10,864 nt of DNA from Smittium culicis (GCA_001970855.1 LSSN01001024.1:1-10864); one strand, 5' to 3'. Positions 1 through 7,252 are shown, counted from the first letter of the stretch. The notes: generated from the letters alone by a model not told the origin. Made by a program: numbers and translations.

Positions 1-621
1 GAGCTATGCAATTCATATCAAAAATTCATAGTTATGCCTAAATTCGATCCCTCCAAGCCAATTGATGAAAATTCTAGTGCTGATAGCCAGTCAAAAATAA
101 AGTTGGCATATATAAAAAGCCTGTCAGAAGCATTGGATAAAAGCAAGAATGAGCATTATAGAGCTTATGTCAAAGATCTTGCAGCAGAACTCGATTTGGA
201 TTTTAATAGCCACTCAAATACAGCGTCAACAAGCTCTAGGAATAATCCATCTGTAGCGCTAGTTTATGGGCCAATAAATTCAGCAATTGCTGAACCTCCA
301 CAAAACAGCATTTCTAGCGGAAATCACATTTTCCAAGCTAATTTGACAAGTATTGGGCAGAATGATGATAACGAATCCAACAGTGGAGTAAATATGTCTC
401 CGCGTTATCAGCGCTCAGGAATTAATTTAGCTACTGAGCAAGAATATTCTACACAGATGTATCCATTGGGAAGTGTAATTTCACATGAATCGCCTCCAAA
501 TTCGAATCAGCAACTTCCAAGCGAGGTTTTGAATCAGGATCAGATTGATGCAGCATTTGATCTCTACCATCAAAAATTTGCAGACGAATTGGGAGTTGAG
601 ATATTTAGTGAGGATCTCTAA
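1..621 (+). CDS. 3' part of an unrecognised host-like protein gene (5' end outside window or spliced)
   Basis: The frame is open from base 1 to the TAA at 619-621. The first ATG is at 34, giving 195 residues, but no in-frame stop precedes it, so the true start may lie upstream. The short stretch before it ends in CATAG at 27-31, which could also be an intron acceptor. I do not recognise the protein. The first third (about residues 20-55 from ATG 34) is Lys/Glu/Ala/Leu-rich and helix- or coiled-coil-like. The middle (about 60-165) is Ser/Asn/Gln/Pro-rich and probably disordered. The last 30 residues again look like an acidic amphipathic helix. No signal peptide, membrane segment, zinc ligands or catalytic motif is visible. 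Its GC content is clearly higher than the flanking intergenic DNA and it has no internal stop, which supports a real gene. A helix-disorder-helix layout is common in regulatory or scaffold proteins, but no function is claimed. Confidence 0.65.
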   Translation, partial: ELCNSYQKFIVMPKFDPSKPIDENSSADSQSKIKLAYIKSLSEALDKSKNEHYRAYVKDLAAELDLDFNSHSNTASTSSRNNPSVALVYGPINSAIAEPPQNSISSGNHIFQANLTSIGQNDDNESNSGVNMSPRYQRSGINLATEQEYSTQMYPLGSVISHESPPNSNQQLPSEVLNQDQIDAAFDLYHQKFADELGVEIFSEDL

Positions 622-902
622 GGGAGAGACTAAGTATAATATTAATAATTACGGTAGAAATACTAATTGGAATATAAGCCCTTACATGTGATAACTAATA
701 TAGGGAAAAGATAAAAGTGGAGAAAACTAGATGATTTAAAACTAAGATTAAACGAATTATTTATCTTTGAACATGAAAAGCTGTCATTTAAGTATAGTTT
801 TTAGAATGTATTGAATTCTATATCATATTATCTTTATACTAGTAGACAATATGGCTCAGGATTTGCATTGGTCATTGTAATCCACAATGGTTTACTTTTA
901 GC

Positions 903-930
903 CTATGTTAGACTTCGACAGTCTACATAG
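903..930. repeat. Imperfect inverted repeat (hairpin)
   Basis: The left arm 903-914 (CTATGTTAGACT) pairs with the right arm 920-930 (AGTCTACATAG) with one bulged T, around a 5-base loop at 915-919. It is more GC-rich than its surroundings. It is not a tRNA arm, because no cloverleaf can be built around it. It could be a small transposon footprint or a structured 3' or regulatory element; the sequence does not decide. Confidence 0.5.
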
Positions 931-2024
931 TCAGGAAAAGTTCTTACTAATCATGAGTATGAGTTATTTCTGGCTTACGAGTAATATAACTTTTTAGTTT
1001 TATGATTCAAATTATATCGAAATTATTATCGATTCAGAGACTTGATTTCAAGCAAATTAAAGATAATTTGATAGCGAAATTAAATTAAGTTTCAAGATCA
1101 TATTCTTTAATACTTCATAATATTTCTCTTGATTATAATATATGATGTATGATATATTAATATTATTTTACTGAAGTTATTTATTATTTTAATTTGATTA
1201 TGCATATTGTTTCACATACAATTATCTGTTCAGTATAATTTAGTAATGCAAATATTAAAATGGTAAACGTTTATGATGTCTAGTTCAAATAGTTATACAA
1301 ATTTATTTTGCTTAGTAATAAATGTGCGTGTAGGTGTTTCAGTACACCTCGATAAATCAATTAATTATCTGTATGCATTACATCTTAGAAAAAAAAATCT
1401 AAATCATTTTGGTAATAACAATTAATAGTCTTAGAAATAGCTAATGATTAATTTCAATAAATTATATCTTAGGTATTAATACAATATTAACAGTCTAGTA
1501 TCAAGCCAGCCATTTGAATTGTATCAATCTAATACAATTATTATTGATTAAATCAGTTTATTAGCTAATTGAATGTTTCATTTTATTCCTATGAATAACA
1601 TTCAAAATATTAAAAAATAACTTATATAACCGACACTAAAAAAGTTGAAATATCATGGATATAAAATAAATATACTTTAAATTCTGTAACCCTAACCCTT
1701 AAATTATTATTGATATTGATTTATGTGATTACTTTGAGAAGCGGAGCTTTTTTTCTTTGCAAAATTCATTGTGTGAATTTCAAGATTATAATATCATAAC
1801 ACTTAATTCTATTTGTCAGAGTTTAATTTTATCATTATATTACAGGTGACAATTATTTATGAAATCATCTGTAATTGAACTAAATAAAATGTTTTTATGC
1901 ATTAATAATGATTACTTGGAGTAGTTATTTAGCGGATTTGGCGGTTTTTTAAAAGTTTATGGCTTCAAATGTAGTTTAAGTAAGTATCATTATATTATTC
2001 GATCCTATCATTAGTTTATTACTG

Positions 2025-2213
2025 CTATCCAATGGTTAAAATTTTTTTTTTTGTCCGGCTTATAGGGAATATTTTGATTAATTTAACCTTAATTTCTGTT
2101 CGAGAAGGTTTTACCTGGATCATTAATTTGTAAGCCAGGGTCACTGCCACATAGAGATTAGTCTTGTATATTTTTGCTTCATTATTATTGGATTTTTTCG
2201 ATGAAAAGCCCAT
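2025..2213 (-). CDS. Doubtful small hypothetical protein, minus strand
   Basis: This is a 62-codon frame on the minus strand in otherwise non-coding DNA, so it is not a shadow of another gene. The ATG at 2211-2213 has a favourable context (A at -3, G at +4). The protein is Lys/Ile/Asn-rich with a moderately hydrophobic middle, and no motif is recognised. Its C-terminal lysines derive from the poly-T tract near 2041-2052, which weakens the case. A CAG/GTAAAA sequence inside it resembles a 5' splice site, so it could be a first exon, but I could not find a convincing continuation. Chance is a likely explanation. Confidence 0.15.
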   Translation of the reverse strand: MGFSSKKSNNNEAKIYKTNLYVAVTLAYKLMIQVKPSRTEIKVKLIKIFPISRTKKKILTIG

Positions 2214-2431
2214 TTTGAGATCTATTCACTATTCTACGGTCCCAACATGGCTTAAACAGTTAATAGCTACTAAAAAGATCGGTCCAGCATCAAATATCAG
2301 TTTCGAATTTTATTGTATTAGTTAAATTTTTTTTTTGATATGTAATTATTATTACTATAATCATTAAAAATTATTTCTCCGTGCAAATTCAAAGTATACA
2401 TTTTATAATACAAATAAAATTTATTGATAAG

Positions 2432-2641
2432 TGTCATAACCATACTCGCACCACACTGTTCCCCCCACTTGTAGTAATAAAATATATAATAGATCCATAA
2501 ATTAAACTTATTGGCTCAATCCATTTCCTCTCCCATTGTCACAACCATAGTTATATCACACTTTTCCCGTCACTTTAAGCCATAATTTATATAATATATC
2601 CACAAATGAATATTATTGGCTCAATCCAATTAAACTCCCAT
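2432..2641 (+). repeat. Two tandem 105-bp repeat copies
   Basis: Copy 1 is 2432-2536 and copy 2 is 2537-2641. They abut exactly, are both 105 bases, and align without gaps. I count 24 differences, about 77% identity. Both start TGTCAYAACCATA, share a perfect 16-base block (TTATTGGCTCAATCCA) and end in CTCCCAT. The TGTCA start resembles the 5' end of many Ty3/gypsy LTRs. The array therefore probably represents a duplicated LTR start or U3 repeats of the decayed element downstream. Confidence 0.75.
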
Positions 2642-3052
2642 GTATACCCTATCTCAATCCTAACCTTATACTATCCTATATTAATACAGCATATTCCTTA
2701 CCCATTAAAGGTTATGCTGTTCAAAAACTTTATTTCCTACTTTTAGTCTAGCCTTAGTATAACCTTAATTTATAAAATAAAACCTCTATACCCTATACAT
2801 CCTGATCTAGCTAATACTCACGCCATTCGTGCTCGTGGCAGATTGGACAGCATACTTTGTATAACAACCTTTAGTCTATAGCCTAACCAGAACCAAGAAT
2901 CCAACACTATAACTAGATATGCCACGAAGACACTGACCTTTCTGTCCAGAACCCAGCCGAGAGCTAATTCATGAAACTAACATCGATATGAACCAACCGC
3001 CAGGCAAATACAAGAATTTTCAGTTACTCTGTTACGCTAGGTATTATTTCCA

Positions 3053-3147
3053 GCCAATCATAGCACACCTATGATTGTATCAGCCAATATCACGTGACAA
3101 AAGACGAACACAGCTCAACTCCCAAGTTGATCGGTTGTGTATTTAAT
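3053..3147 (+). promoter_or_regulatory. CCAAT / CACGTG promoter-like cluster with hairpin
   Basis: Two AGCCAAT motifs occur at about 3052-3058 and 3082-3088, followed by CACGTG (E-box or bHLH site) at about 3091-3096, and an AT-rich TATTTAATAAG about 45 bases further on. The first CCAAT lies inside a perfect 9-bp inverted repeat: 3055-3063 CAATCATAG, loop CACAC, 3069-3077 CTATGATTG. A second small stem, TCAACT/AGTTGA, is at 3115-3130. Spacing and order suit an LTR U3 promoter driving the gag that begins about 300 bases downstream. Factor binding is inferred only from these short motifs. Confidence 0.35.
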
Positions 3148-3432
3148 AAGTTATATTATATCTTTATTTCTATTGGCTTATATTATATTATTTCATATTT
3201 AGTTAGTTTATGGGTTAATCCCCATAAGTATAGTTTTATAAATTCTATAGACTGAAAATTATATAACGTGACCCATTTGGCACCTTTGAATAAATATCTT
3301 CGAACCATATTTTGACTTATATTTAGTTACGACTTCATAACTCCAGAACAACAAAACATTGACTCTCAGATTATAGCCTAAGTCCAAGTCCAAATTCAAG
3401 AATAAATCCTAGCCCAGAATCAAACTCAGCCT

Positions 3433-4284
3433 ATGAACCAATCCATCCCATTGGAACCACCCGCAAGCCAAAATCCGTTTCTCAAAACTCTATCTAGCCC
3501 GATCAATAGGATAAAGCTCCCTGATGCCACTAAGTTCGATAATAATATCGCAGTATAAATAGCGTTCATGGCCAATATTAACCTATTGTTTTGATGAAGC
3601 CCAGAAACTTTTACACTGGACCGAGTAAAATCCTGTTCGCCAGGATTATTCTCCTCGGCCCGCCTCAGCCTGGTTTGGATCATTGATCACAAATAACTCA
3701 CGCTGATTGGATAAATACCCCGAATTCATCCAAGAATTCTGCAAAAATTTCTCGGATCCAAGTCTCTGATTATAGACCTGGAGCCTAATCCGCAGCTGTA
3801 AAAAAGGTTCCAGAAACACTTCGGCTTACCAAACAGAATTCAGAGCGTTTACCCAATAAAGCGGTTTTGACAACACCGTATTAATTGATCAGTTCCTCCG
3901 AGGCCTCAGCCCCAAGATCATAAAGTATTTGATGGTCGCGGATCTTCCTGATAAACAGGGAGAAAATATTGCACTCGCAGTTCGCGCTGATAACACACTC
4001 CGTTCCTTAAATACTATGAAATACAGAGTCTTAATTCAAACACCAATTCCTTCTGGCCACCAGTTATATCCAACATCAATTCAGGCCAAAAACCTCAGAC
4101 CACTGACAAGACATTATACATGTAAGTCGATGCCATAACCTCCAGGCCTAAAGGGTCTCTTTCTGAAAAGGAAAAGGCCATAAGATACGAACTTGGATTA
4201 TTTTTTTACTGTGGAGGCAACGGGCACATAAAATTAGAATGCACCCGACGAAAAGGCCCGGGAAAAGCTCGCACTCAAAAGTAG
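3433..4284 (+). pseudogene. gag: Ty3/gypsy gag (capsid plus zinc-knuckle nucleocapsid), decayed
   Basis: Gag coats the retrotransposon RNA in cytoplasmic virus-like particles. The first candidate start is the ATG at 3433 in frame 1, which reads to TAA 3556 and then resembles gag again to about 3635. Coding similarity then moves to frame 2 (about 3650-4070). There the capsid signatures ASAWFGSLI, YPEFIQEFCKNF and YQTEFRAF are visible, followed by a Leu-rich region with LRGLSPKI and a closing ALAVRADNTL. Stops interrupt it at 3704, 3767, 3773 and 3857. Similarity then returns to frame 1 (about 4080-4284), with the nucleocapsid CCHC knuckle at 4201-4242. In the knuckle, the second Cys, the His and the third Cys remain (C-x4-H-x4-C) but the first Cys position is a TTT codon (Phe, 4201-4203). 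Multiple frameshifts and stops make it non-functional. Confidence 0.85.
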
Positions 4285-4298
4285 AACGATAGTTACCA

Positions 4299-4841
4299 TT
4301 GAGTGGTCATAATACATTTAATAACCCAGTAAGTATTTTCAATAAGCTATTTATTTTTCCAATAAAATTTTATTCAACAATTTTCAAATCTTTCGTTAAA
4401 ACAACATGCCTAGTAAACTCGGGAGCTGCTGATAGCTTTATTGATCTAAATTTTGAAAGAAAAAACCTTCTCCCTCGATCAATAGCAAATGAAAAAATAA
4501 ATGTCAAAACTATTGAATGGAAGCCTTTATCTAAAAGTCCTATTACTGAAATTTCCAACGACATTAGCATAATATTCGACAGCGTACATAACGATGTACT
4601 TAATTTTTATCCTATTTATTCCCCTAATACACCTACTGTTTTGGGTTTACTATGAATAATAAAAAAATGTCCAAAGATTGGCTGGACAAGTAGAATACTC
4701 GATTATAAAAACCTATATACTCCGGTACCAACTACAGAAGAAATTAGCGCAATTTTTGGAACTGCAAATGCAGATGATTCAGAGACCGTATCAGAAATAT
4801 CCGATGCAGACCAATTTTTGATACTATATCCCAAGATTCCG
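4299..4841 (+). pseudogene. Ty3/gypsy aspartic protease, decayed
   Basis: The retropepsin-type protease of the Pol polyprotein cleaves Gag-Pol. The frame (frame 3) has no ATG; it opens after the gag stop, as expected for Gag-Pol read-through or frameshift. The active-site loop reads LVNSGAADSFID, with AAC at 4416-4418 where retropepsins have the catalytic Asp of D-S/T-G. This is a one-base G-to-A change that would abolish catalysis. The flap and second conserved block end in PTVLGLL, then a TGA at 4653-4655 where the family has Trp, and the frame resumes with a PKIGW motif. Beyond about 4815 the better frame is frame 2 (4817 to about 5000), a Lys/Ser/Pro-rich linker toward RT. The protease core is of ordinary length but inactive. 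Confidence 0.8.
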
Positions 4842-4991
4842 TAAATAAATTGTTCTTAGAAACCTCCAAGTCAATTATAACATTCGAAATTCAGCCAATA
4901 GAAACATCCCAGAAACCTAAAAAAGTCCCATATATAGCACCCACTAAAAGCTCAGAAATTTTTTTAAAAACGAAGAATCAATCAAATCCCA

Positions 4992-5471
4992 ATGGAATAC
5001 AGCTGTTATTTGTCAGTGTTTAGTAAAGAAGTTGCCGAAAAACTACCGCCGCATAGAGATTATGACACCCATATCGAACTAATTTCACATTCGAAGCCAA
5101 CATGGGGACCAATATACTCGCTCTCACCAATAGAACTCGATGCACTCAAGAAATACATTGAGGAACATTTGAAATGAGGATATATTTGGCCTTCAAAATC
5201 TCTTGCATGATCTCCAATTATGTTCACCAGCAAGAAAGATGGAGATCTTTGACTATGTGTGAACTATCGGAAAGTGAACGAAATTACCGTCAAAAACATA
5301 CACCCACTTCCACGAATTTGCGACTCTTTTGATAGATTGAGTCAAGCAAAAGCATTTACCAAGCTGGACCTCCGCGGTGCATACAATCTAATCCGAATCC
5401 GTTCTGGAGATGAGTGGAATACCGCATTTCGATGCCGATACGGACATTTCGAATACCAGGTAATGTCATGA
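4992..5471 (+). pseudogene. Ty3/gypsy reverse transcriptase, N-terminal half only
   Basis: The RT copies element RNA into cDNA inside particles. Frame 3 shows VFSKEVAEKLPPHRDYD at the entry to the domain, a signature typical of fungal chromovirus-like Ty3 elements. It continues with WGPIYSLSP, then the fingers motif KKDGDL-stop-LCVNYRK, then [13 protein letters not shown], and motif [11 protein letters not shown] with the catalytic Asp intact (GAC 5367-5369). It ends at YGHFEYQVM. In-frame stops are TGA at 5175, 5208, 5250 and 5469. Similarity stops at 5471, before motif B and before the YxDD catalytic motif. RNase H, integrase and chromodomain are absent from the window. The copy was therefore truncated or interrupted here as well as point-mutated. 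Confidence 0.9.
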
Positions 5472-6728
5472 TTTGATTGGATTAATTTTAGTTAATTCGC
5501 TAATCTAAATTATCCAATCATTTTAGTTTATTTATAGTATAAAAGACTTAGAGATTCGAAAAATCAATCACCAAGTTAATAATTTTTCTCCTTTTCTTAG
5601 TAAAAATTATATTCGAGTCTAACAAATTTTTATATATATCTAAACCAGACTCTTAATAAATTATAAAAGATAAGTGCAACACAAAAAATGTTAAATAAAT
5701 TTTGCGAGTGAACTACAGAATACATTGTATGCAACTTGTATACTGTATCCATATTTAGTTTTTCTTACCTTTTATCTAAATATTTAACCAACTAAATTTA
5801 ATTATCTTTATAAGGTATTCTTTCTTATAATATCATAGATTTTAATAATTGATTAAAATTTTTCATTGTGCTCAATAATAATATTTTATAATTCGTAATA
5901 GTTCTATTATATCATCTGATTTTTCTTGCTAATATTTTATCAATTTATTTTTTATCGCATTTATTTCATTACAGTATAATCAGTAGTAAATTCAATATGC
6001 TACATATTAATTAATATAATTTTGTAGTTTATTTAACTAAATTATTTCTTTTTATTATTTTTCAATTAAATTGATAACGATAATAATGAATTATATCACG
6101 ACTCTGTTTATTTAATCTACAAAATTTTAAATAATTTCCTTAAATATTCCACCAAAGAAAACCAATTATTCAAGCCGTATTATCTGCTTCATGATAATTA
6201 TTAAAAAATGTGTAAAGAAAATTTACCAGTTTTAGGATCTGTAATTCTACATTAATATTAAATCGATATTTAGAGATGTTTAATTACATATTTTCATAAT
6301 TAATGATCAAATTTTCTTCTATTGTGTATTCCGAAAAAGGATAGGAATCTAGCATAACAATAATATCATATGAAATTATTTGTATTATTATATTTATAGT
6401 TATTATTTATATAAAACTTGAATTATAAACCTTCAAGATCATAGAATTTATAAAAATATAGCAAATAATTATTAATTATTTATAACTACCATACTCATGC
6501 TATTTTTGGCCAATTAATAGCAAATGAGACATGTGTAAACTGATAATTATATATTATATATTTACGTAATCATATATCAAATCCAATTTGTGATAATTAG
6601 ATCAATAGTATTTCATTGGTAAAATACAATTATAATTACATATTTTAATTAAATTCGAAATAAACATGCGTATAAACTCAAAAAAAATTAAATTTACTCA
6701 TTAATACTTTTTACATCTATGCAGAATA
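5472..6728. other. Extremely AT-rich region without genes
   Basis: There are no open frames of useful length, no RT/RNase H/integrase continuation of the gypsy copy and no RNA gene. A TATAAAAG occurs at 5538-5545 but is not followed by a reading frame I can support. The composition is lower in GC than even the 622-2431 spacer. The right boundary is set by the inverted A/T repeat and TATA box that open the next block. Confidence 0.65.
5474..5520. repeat. Imperfect inverted repeat at the point where gypsy similarity ends
   Basis: The outer arms TGATTGG (5474-5480) and CCAATCA (5514-5520) pair perfectly. The pairing continues inward with small bulges (GGATTAATTTTAG against CTAATCTAAATTATCC), giving an imperfect stem of about 18 bp around a short loop near 5493-5500. 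It begins three bases after the last RT codon I can align, so it may mark a deletion junction or an insertion end. It could also be a chance structure in AT-rich DNA. Confidence 0.45.
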
Positions 6729-6762
6729 ATGCAAAAAAAAATTTTTATTTTTTTTTTTGCAT
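6729..6762. repeat. A-tract/T-tract inverted repeat abutting a TATA box
   Basis: ATGC followed by nine A (6729-6741) pairs with eleven T followed by GCAT (6748-6762), giving a 13-bp perfect stem with a 6- to 8-base T-rich loop. It directly overlaps the start of the TATA box at 6762. Poly(dA:dT) tracts upstream of TATA boxes are common nucleosome-excluding elements in fungi; the hairpin potential is extra. Confidence 0.6.
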
Positions 6763-6770
6763 ATAAAAGG
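6762..6770 (+). promoter_or_regulatory. TATA box (TATAAAAGG)
   Basis: This is a textbook TATAAAAGG, preceded by the poly-A/poly-T inverted repeat and followed 81 bases later by the ATG at 6851. The distance suits an RNA polymerase II core promoter with a short 5' UTR. The downstream frame is short, so the promoter may serve a broken or spliced gene. Confidence 0.5.
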
Positions 6771-6850
6771 TCCAAGGTACTTGCTATTCGAAATTTTACC
6801 ATTTTTTATTTCTATAGCTACTCTACCTAGCTATTTCAATAAAATACCTA

Positions 6851-7021
6851 ATGTCTGAAAACACTCTTTTAAAATTGATCTGTTTTAATGAAACAATGTG
6901 TCAAGATAGTACCAACATTCAAGACTCAGCCTATGTTTCTGTTTATTCAATGGAACTTTTATGTATAGTCAGCCATCTGGAATCCCAAAGAAATCATATA
7001 CCGAAAAATTTGACGCCATAA
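6851..7021 (+). CDS. Small unrecognised reading frame (56 aa), probable first part of a broken gene
   Basis: The frame runs from the ATG at 6851-6853 to the TAA at 7019-7021, downstream of a consensus TATA box at 6762. It begins MSENTLLKLICFNETMC and has a mixed, protein-like composition quite unlike translated AT-rich spacer. I do not recognise it; two Cys in the first 20 residues are not a known motif. The frame looks less protein-like after about 6958, where frame 1 takes over (next entry), so a single-base indel near 6955-6965 probably split one gene. A small intron was considered, but no convincing GT-AG pair is present there. The start context has C at -3 and is not strong. Confidence 0.35.
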   Translation: MSENTLLKLICFNETMCQDSTNIQDSAYVSVYSMELLCIVSHLESQRNHIPKNLTP

Positions 7022-7125
7022 TTGATTTTGATAGTGAAAACTATATTTTTGATAATCCCTCACCCTATTATGCAGAGAAACACTCTAAAAAACTATTGAA
7101 CATTATGAAATACAATGGAACCTAA
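6961..7125 (+). CDS. Small unrecognised reading frame (54 aa), probable second part of the same broken gene
   Basis: The frame runs from the ATG at 6961 to the TAA at 7123-7125 and overlaps the previous frame. It starts MYSQPSGIPKKSYTEKFD and contains an acidic-aromatic stretch (IIDFDSENYIFDNPSPYY) and a basic C-terminal end. The charge patterning suggests real coding sequence. I recognise no family. In frame 1 a TAG at 6907 blocks extension upstream, so it either starts at 6961 or is the shifted continuation of the frame begun at 6851. Its last codons lie inside the 10-bp GAA-periodic array described next, so the gene end and that array overlap. Confidence 0.35.
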   Translation: MYSQPSGIPKKSYTEKFDAIIDFDSENYIFDNPSPYYAEKHSKKLLNIMKYNGT

Positions 7126-7171
7126 TGGAACATCATAGAACATATTGGAATTCAACGGAATGTTATGGGAT
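7111..7171 (+). promoter_or_regulatory. 10-bp tandem array of nGAAn units, step-type heat-shock-element-like
   Basis: GAA recurs at exactly 10-base steps at 7118, 7128, 7138, 7148 and 7158, with a degenerate sixth unit GGA at 7168. The unit is roughly Y-A-T-N-A-T-G-G-A-A. nGAAn units separated by 5 bp in one orientation are the known step-type heat-shock element bound by yeast Hsf1. The alternative is a plain 10-bp minisatellite. The array lies about 200-250 bases upstream of a TATA box at 7366 and close to a second HSE-like cluster. Confidence 0.45.
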
Positions 7172-7236
7172 GTTATCCATTTTAAGTTACAAAATTTAAA
7201 TAAAATCCGTTTAAAAAAAAATGGGATGTTATCCAT
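7165..7236. repeat. 16-bp perfect direct repeat pair
   Basis: ATGGGATGTTATCCAT occurs at 7165-7180 and again at 7221-7236, 56 bases apart start to start. The unit is itself nearly palindromic (ATGG/CCAT ends). The first copy overlaps the last unit of the 10-bp array. The 40 intervening bases are AT-rich with no coding content. This may be a duplication within the promoter of the downstream element or a footprint of an excised insertion. Confidence 0.65.
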
Positions 7237-7252
7237 AGATTATTTCCAGTCG

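Larger units (their letters stand above)
622..2431. other. AT-rich intergenic region
   Basis: This stretch is strongly AT-rich, with stops frequent in all frames, many homopolymer A/T runs and no recognisable coding similarity, tRNA or rRNA. The only structures I would list in it are the hairpin at 903-930, a small 6-bp stem at 1332-1349, and a doubtful minus-strand reading frame at 2025-2213. It probably contains the 3' UTR and terminator of the gene ending at 621, but no clear AATAAA signal lies close downstream of that stop. Confidence 0.6.
2432..3358 (+). repeat. Probable decayed 5' LTR of the Ty3/gypsy relic
   Basis: The tract lies directly upstream of the gag relic. It begins TG (TGTCATAACC) and could end at a CA at 3357-3358, before a leader of about 75 bases. 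It differs from the flanking intergenic DNA by a C-over-G skew and by promoter-like motifs in its second half. No second copy exists in the window because the element is 3'-truncated, so LTR identity cannot be shown by self-comparison. The start could equally be 2537, and the right boundary is a guess. Confidence 0.35.
2432..5471 (+). mobile_element. Truncated, inactive Ty3/gypsy (Metaviridae-type) retrotransposon
   Basis: The order is probable LTR, leader (3359-3432), gag, protease and RT, which is the Ty3/gypsy order; in copia elements integrase would precede RT. The RT signature suggests a chromovirus-like lineage of fungi. It is broken by several frame changes, internal stops, a lost protease Asp and loss of everything after the first half of RT. 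In the PR-RT part all five coding-frame stops are TGA. The left limit depends on the LTR guess; the protein-supported part is 3433-5471. Confidence 0.85.

Noticed and set aside
1687..1698. Telomere-like TAACCCTAACCC
   Set aside because: Only two units in a long AT-rich region; not enough to call an interstitial telomere.
3426..3683. Minus-strand 85-residue frame
   Set aside because: It lies antisense to the gag relic, which has clear family motifs on the plus strand.
4370..4570. Minus-strand 66-residue frame
   Set aside because: Antisense shadow of the protease region.
5538..5545. TATAAAAG in the AT-rich spacer as a promoter
   Set aside because: No reading frame or structured RNA follows; likely chance in AT-rich DNA.
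6896..6965. A short intron joining the two small frames
   Set aside because: No convincing GT-AG pair of plausible length; a frameshift explains the overlap more simply.
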